Assembly: GCF_037392515.1 (NCBI RefSeq)
Contig: NC_090280.1
Coordinates: 19,318,618-19,382,617 of the forward strand
DNA from: Haliotis asinina
Taxonomy: Eukaryota > Mollusca > Gastropoda > Lepetellida > Haliotidae
Direction: 5' to 3'
Length of the DNA: 64,000 nucleotides
The position numbers were made by a program, and so were the translations under genes. The notes beneath the pieces were generated by a model that made no database searches, was not told the DNA's origin, and saw only the letters and a program-made list of their open reading frames with translations. Positions 60,285-64,000 of the stretch are shown here, piece after piece (positions within the stretch are counted from its first letter, which is position 1; every line of letters begins with the position of its first letter).

Positions 60285-63200
60285 ATGCCACTTGACAAGT
60301 TGTGTTTGGCTGCCGCAGCTTTGCTTGTTGTCATGGTAACGCAGACCGAGGGTATGTATGTAAATGCTTGTTTGAAACGATTTTCTGACATAGTCGCACT
60401 GCTTTGGCGGCAGTCTGTAAATAATCGAGTCTGGACCAGACAACGCAGTGATCAACAGTTTTAGCAGCGTTCTACGTGACTGGGATATGATATCATGTGT
60501 CAACCAAGTCAGTGAACCTGGTTGCCGAAGATCAAATCTAACCCGTATCATCACGAGTCTAAACTTGATATCCGCAGTCTGTCATGATTCTGAACGTTTA
60601 GCTTGTAGGAGTCCATTTGTTGATTAAAGAGATTAAGGTAAAAGATACACTTCCAATATTGTCCCCTTTCAGCTTTATCCTGCATGAACAGCACCGACTG
60701 CGGCGTCAACGCTAACTGCGCCAACTCCACCTGTGTGTGTGATCCTGGGTATCAGGGAGATGGCACAACCTGTACCAGTGAGTTTATAGACCTCAGAACT
60801 GGACTCACTCACATGTTACAGACCAATTGCAATATTGACAAACTTTAACAATAACAGAAACAGAATAGTTAGAAATAGCTTCATTTTGTGAGTATATCTA
60901 AAGAGAGTGATGTCAGTAGATCTAGATATTGCACTTGACAAAATAATCATTTTGGTATCCACTTAGAAATTTCTAATGGTTGTTGCCTGATCTTTGACGC
61001 CCTTGACCTTCAGCTATATGCAGTATGCTGGACTACCTTCTCGGGATCCGGTTCCTGGCACTGCCAGGAGACTGCAGTCGCTTTGTCCAGTGTGACGTCA
61101 CAGTACCCAAGGTGCAGTATTGTGGCTACGGAACTGTGTGGGATGACGTCGTCAAGACGTGTGTGAGACCGTCGAACGGCAACTGCAGTAAGTGGAAGAA
61201 ATACTTCCCCTCCACCACTTATTGCCCCATATGAATAATCTAGTATTGCAGTGGTGCACAAAGCTGAACTACTGACTATGAAAAGACCTTTTACACCCTC
61301 AATCTAATATATACGCGTGTTGTGCTAATACTATTTATGAGTGTTTATTTAGAACGTCTTTCGGGCCTTTGGCTTGCTCTAGTTTATCTAAGTCTTTGTA
61401 AATTGTAATCTAGTTATGAAAGCGATGTTTTAATCATTATTTTACGAAATGTTGTACCTAAAATATGACGTGAGTTAGTGACAAATATACGGTGCTTTTG
61501 AAATGTTTTGTAAAATTCACAAGTGTTGCTTTTGCTAACGATTGTGTGTCATACAAGCGACAAATCCAGAGCGTAAAGAATGCTATAAGATACCATATAG
61601 ATGGCGATGGTCTCCAAACAATCGATCCATCACGAGCATCGATCTATGCAAGTCATAATGCGATGACGTGCTCAGTTGCTTGAACCAGTTTGGAGAGCCT
61701 GACCACACGATCCCGTTAGCCTCCACAAGACCAAACCCTGATGGCAACACACTGGACTAAACAAACCACATTATATATTTCCGTTCATATTCATGATCAT
61801 CTGTTGCAGATAAGTGCAATGGACTTAGTAACGGTGCCGAGTTGCCCTACCCCCTCTTGTGCAACTCTTATTGGCAGTGTCAGGGTGGAGTGCCACGTGC
61901 CATGTGTTGCCCCATCAACAACACCTTCGTCGATGGAGTGGGATGTGTCAGTGGGTCATGTGCTGACACCTGTCCCCCTGCCTCGGCTAATTACACTGCA
62001 GGTAAGTTTACTTTCATAAACCTCTGTCTCAGTTAATTAAACTGCAGGTAAATTTACATTTATAAACACCTGTTTTGCCTAATTACACTGCAGGTATGTT
62101 AACATCTATATGCAGCTAATTGCACTTCAGGTACGATAACAACTATATACACCTGTTCAGTCATATTACACATTTTGCAATGCAAAAGGTTTTGAAGATC
62201 AGAACGTAAAGTTCATTTCCTGTTTCGCCATGTAGCTCCATGTGATTTTGCACCCTCCAATGACGGACCTGAGTTCTATATGGAGACAGTGCCCGGATTT
62301 GGTCTTATCAGGAGAGACTGTCCCCTCGGCACCAACTTCAATAACGTCACCTGCGGCTGTCACGACATCGTCAATCTTCCACCATCACCACGTAAGTGCC
62401 ACATCCGATTTCCCCACCGCCGTACTGCAAAGCATATCCAAAAATATATCTGTCACTAAACCCCCCTTCCTCTATTTACATGAATTCCAGTGTGTCCTAT
62501 GAAGGCTGATATCTACTACGACAACGCCACCACCGTATTCGTCGACAACTCCACAAACAACGCATGGATCCAAGTCAACAACGTCGCCCTTGGCAACCAA
62601 CCGGTGTTTTCCGGGTCAAGTAGTCTGGCGGTTTTCGCTCTGGCTGGGGTCACCTATGGCTCTAATCTGGAAATCGACACCGTCTTCTCTGTCAACCCTT
62701 CCTCCCCCATCAACGACCAGATTGTCCTCCAGAACGGCAAGTGTGACGGGAACGGACCTTCCTTCATGCTCTACGTCAACGACGTCCCTGGTAACGCCTC
62801 CATCATGGACGTGACCTTCACCCTTCAAACTGGCAACTCCGTCGTTGAAATTAACTCAACCCTGACGGTCGATGTAAGTGACGTTTATCAGAACTTACCA
62901 TCAAATGTAATTACTGATGTTAAATATGACTGTTAGAACACCCAGCTTGAGTTCCATCTATTTATCAATGATAATAAGAATTGTTCAAGTAATTAAAAAT
63001 GGTTACCTTTTTTAACAGAAAGCCACAACGGTGAGGGTTGAAGTCATGTACCCATCTCGCAGCAACAGCAGCACCTACTCCTACACCCTGTTTGACGACG
63101 ACACCGACGTGTCCCTCACCACCGTCACGGACGTCATGCCTGCCACAAGTGAGTTCTTTTCCTTGTTTGTTGCCGCACTCAGTATTCCAGCAATATGGCG

Positions 63201-63874
63201 GTGGTATGTAAATAAACGAGTCTGGACCAGACAATCCAGTGACCAACAACATGAGCATCGATTTCCCCAATTGGGAATCGATGACGTGTCAACCAAGTCA
63301 GCGAGCCTGACCACCCGTCCCCGTTAGTCACCTCTTACGAAGAGCATGGGTTGCTGAAGGCCTATTCTATCCCGGACTTCAATGGTCACACGAAGAAGCT
63401 GTTGGAACATATAGCTCCACTCCAAAGTTATAATGCCCCGACTTCAGTAGATCCTAGAGGCGCAACACAGCATAGTCGGAAATGATGGTTTTAGTGTATT
63501 GTGAACTTCATACGACACGTGTCCACCTGAAACCTGTAATTTGCCTCTTACGACAAGCATTGGTTGCTAAAGACCAATTGATCTCCACGGCTGACAGGCA
63601 ATCAATCAATTCAGCTGGATCACCCAGCTAGATTCTCCACAAGGATAAAATATGTGACGCCCAATTTTGACATTATTCGACCTGACATTGGTGGAATGGT
63701 GATCAAATCGGCTTAAAATGATACTCGATGACTTAGTAATGTCTCGAATATGTTTGACTAAACAATACTGATCATATTTCAGCTACCATCCCCAGGAAGA
63801 ACGCCGCTCTACAGATAGGGAGTGGAGACTGCACCAGTCAAGGATTCTCCGGATTTGTTGGATCCATCTTCAGG
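60285..63874 (+). CDS. Secreted EGF/chitin-binding/laminin-G protein (Pif/BMSP-like), 3' end outside window
   Basis: Exons: 60285-60351, 60673-60777, 61014-61187, 61810-62001, 62236-62391, 62491-62873, 63019-63148, 63783-63874, all with GT-AG borders and matching phases; the frame continues off the window. Signal peptide: LCLAAAALLVVMVTQTEG. Exon 2 is one EGF-like module (CGVNANCANSTCVCDPGYQG, ending GDGTTC). Exons 3, 4 and 5 are cysteine-rich modules of the chitin-binding type 2/peritrophin-A kind (CSRFVQC and YGTVWDDVVKTC; NSYWQCQGG; RRDCPLGTNFNNVTCGC). The third is the weakest. Exons 6-8 form a laminin-G/concanavalin-like region (AWIQVNN, LQIGSGDC, GFSGFVGSIFR). Pif-type shell matrix proteins combine chitin-binding and LamG domains, usually with VWA; here an EGF module takes that place. 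I infer an extracellular chitin-associated matrix protein. Confidence 0.85.
60395..60560 (+). repeat. Second interspersed repeat family in intron 1
   Basis: ggcagtctgtaaataatcga, tctggaccagacaacgcagt, then tgtcaaccaagtcagtgaac; partial copy of the repeat at 63165-63395. Confidence 0.65.
61640..61745 (+). repeat. Second interspersed repeat family, fragment in intron 3
   Basis: It contains gagcatcgatctatgcaagt, then gagagcctgaccacacgatc; a short diverged piece of the 63165-63395 family. Confidence 0.5.
63165..63395 (+). repeat. Second interspersed repeat family, fullest copy
   Basis: It starts tgttgccgcactcagtattc and continues aatcgatgacgtgtcaacca, cagcgagcctgaccacccgt and gcatgggttgctgaaggcct. 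It lies in intron 7 of the chitin-binding/LamG gene. The element type is not certain; no coding capacity is visible. Confidence 0.7.
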
Positions 63875-64000
63875 GTAAGGATCATGCGACATCAACACAC
63901 TTATAGTTTGACACCCACTTACAAAATGCACGAATCACACAAAAATACATAGACAGGTCTGATTAAATCTTCAATAAAATATTGACACAATCCGACTTCG

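Overview
The window looks like nuclear DNA of a marine gastropod mollusc, plausibly abalone-like. This is inferred from intron-rich genes with GT-AG borders, AT-rich spacers, tRNA-headed SINEs of a type I associate with molluscs, long CA/CT microsatellites, a LINE with an RNase H domain, and a chitin-binding/laminin-G secreted gene. No bacterial or viral gene organisation is seen.

Most of the window is a head-to-tail array of paralogous genes for a type I transmembrane immunoglobulin-superfamily receptor. I name the copies A to H in order. F (36.9-41.4 kb), G (43.0-47.4 kb) and H (49.1-53.0 kb) splice into complete open reading frames of 648, 648 and 541 residues. Their order is signal peptide, Ig domain 1 (with Cys pair and Trp), Ig-like domain 2 (without the Cys pair), Ser/Thr-rich stalk, membrane-proximal region, transmembrane helix, and a long tyrosine-containing tail. 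Internal exons 3-7 are phase 1-1. A (start to 2.1 kb) is cut by the window edge and has a frameshifted tail. B (4.2-7.7 kb) and E (30.7-34.9 kb) carry damage in key places. C (15.9-16.4 kb) and D (about 25.9-28 kb) are remnants of a diverged subfamily.

Two cytoplasmic tails are attached to nearly the same ectodomain. Type 1 (A, E, F, G) is joined through a 16-nt microexon and ends in a YxxL-8-residues-YxxL pair with ITAM spacing; the frameshift in A removes that pair. Type 2 (B, H) is a different single exon with an ITIM-like LxYxxL and other YxxV sites. This suggests paired activating and inhibitory recognition receptors, as in vertebrate KIR/FcR-type families and the Hydractinia Alr complex. 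The function is inference; the exon structure and motifs are read from the sequence.

The array has a nested duplication history. F, G and H repeat at about 6.05-6.09 kb. The block A-B plus about 6.9 kb downstream (1-13.8 kb) is paralogous to G-H plus its downstream sequence (45.3-59.1 kb). Transposons date these events because several insertions have empty sites in the sister block: a dead Tc1/mariner element (8731-10028), a 5'-truncated LINE (about 13801-15764), and a short LINE tail between genes. A full-length LINE with both ORFs and a 13-15 bp target duplication (19.88-25.94 kb, minus strand) sits inside Ig remnant D.

The right end (59.5 kb to the window edge) holds a different, probably functional secreted gene: signal peptide, EGF-like module, three cysteine-rich chitin-binding-like modules and a laminin-G-like region, reminiscent of Pif/BMSP shell-matrix proteins. 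It runs off the window.
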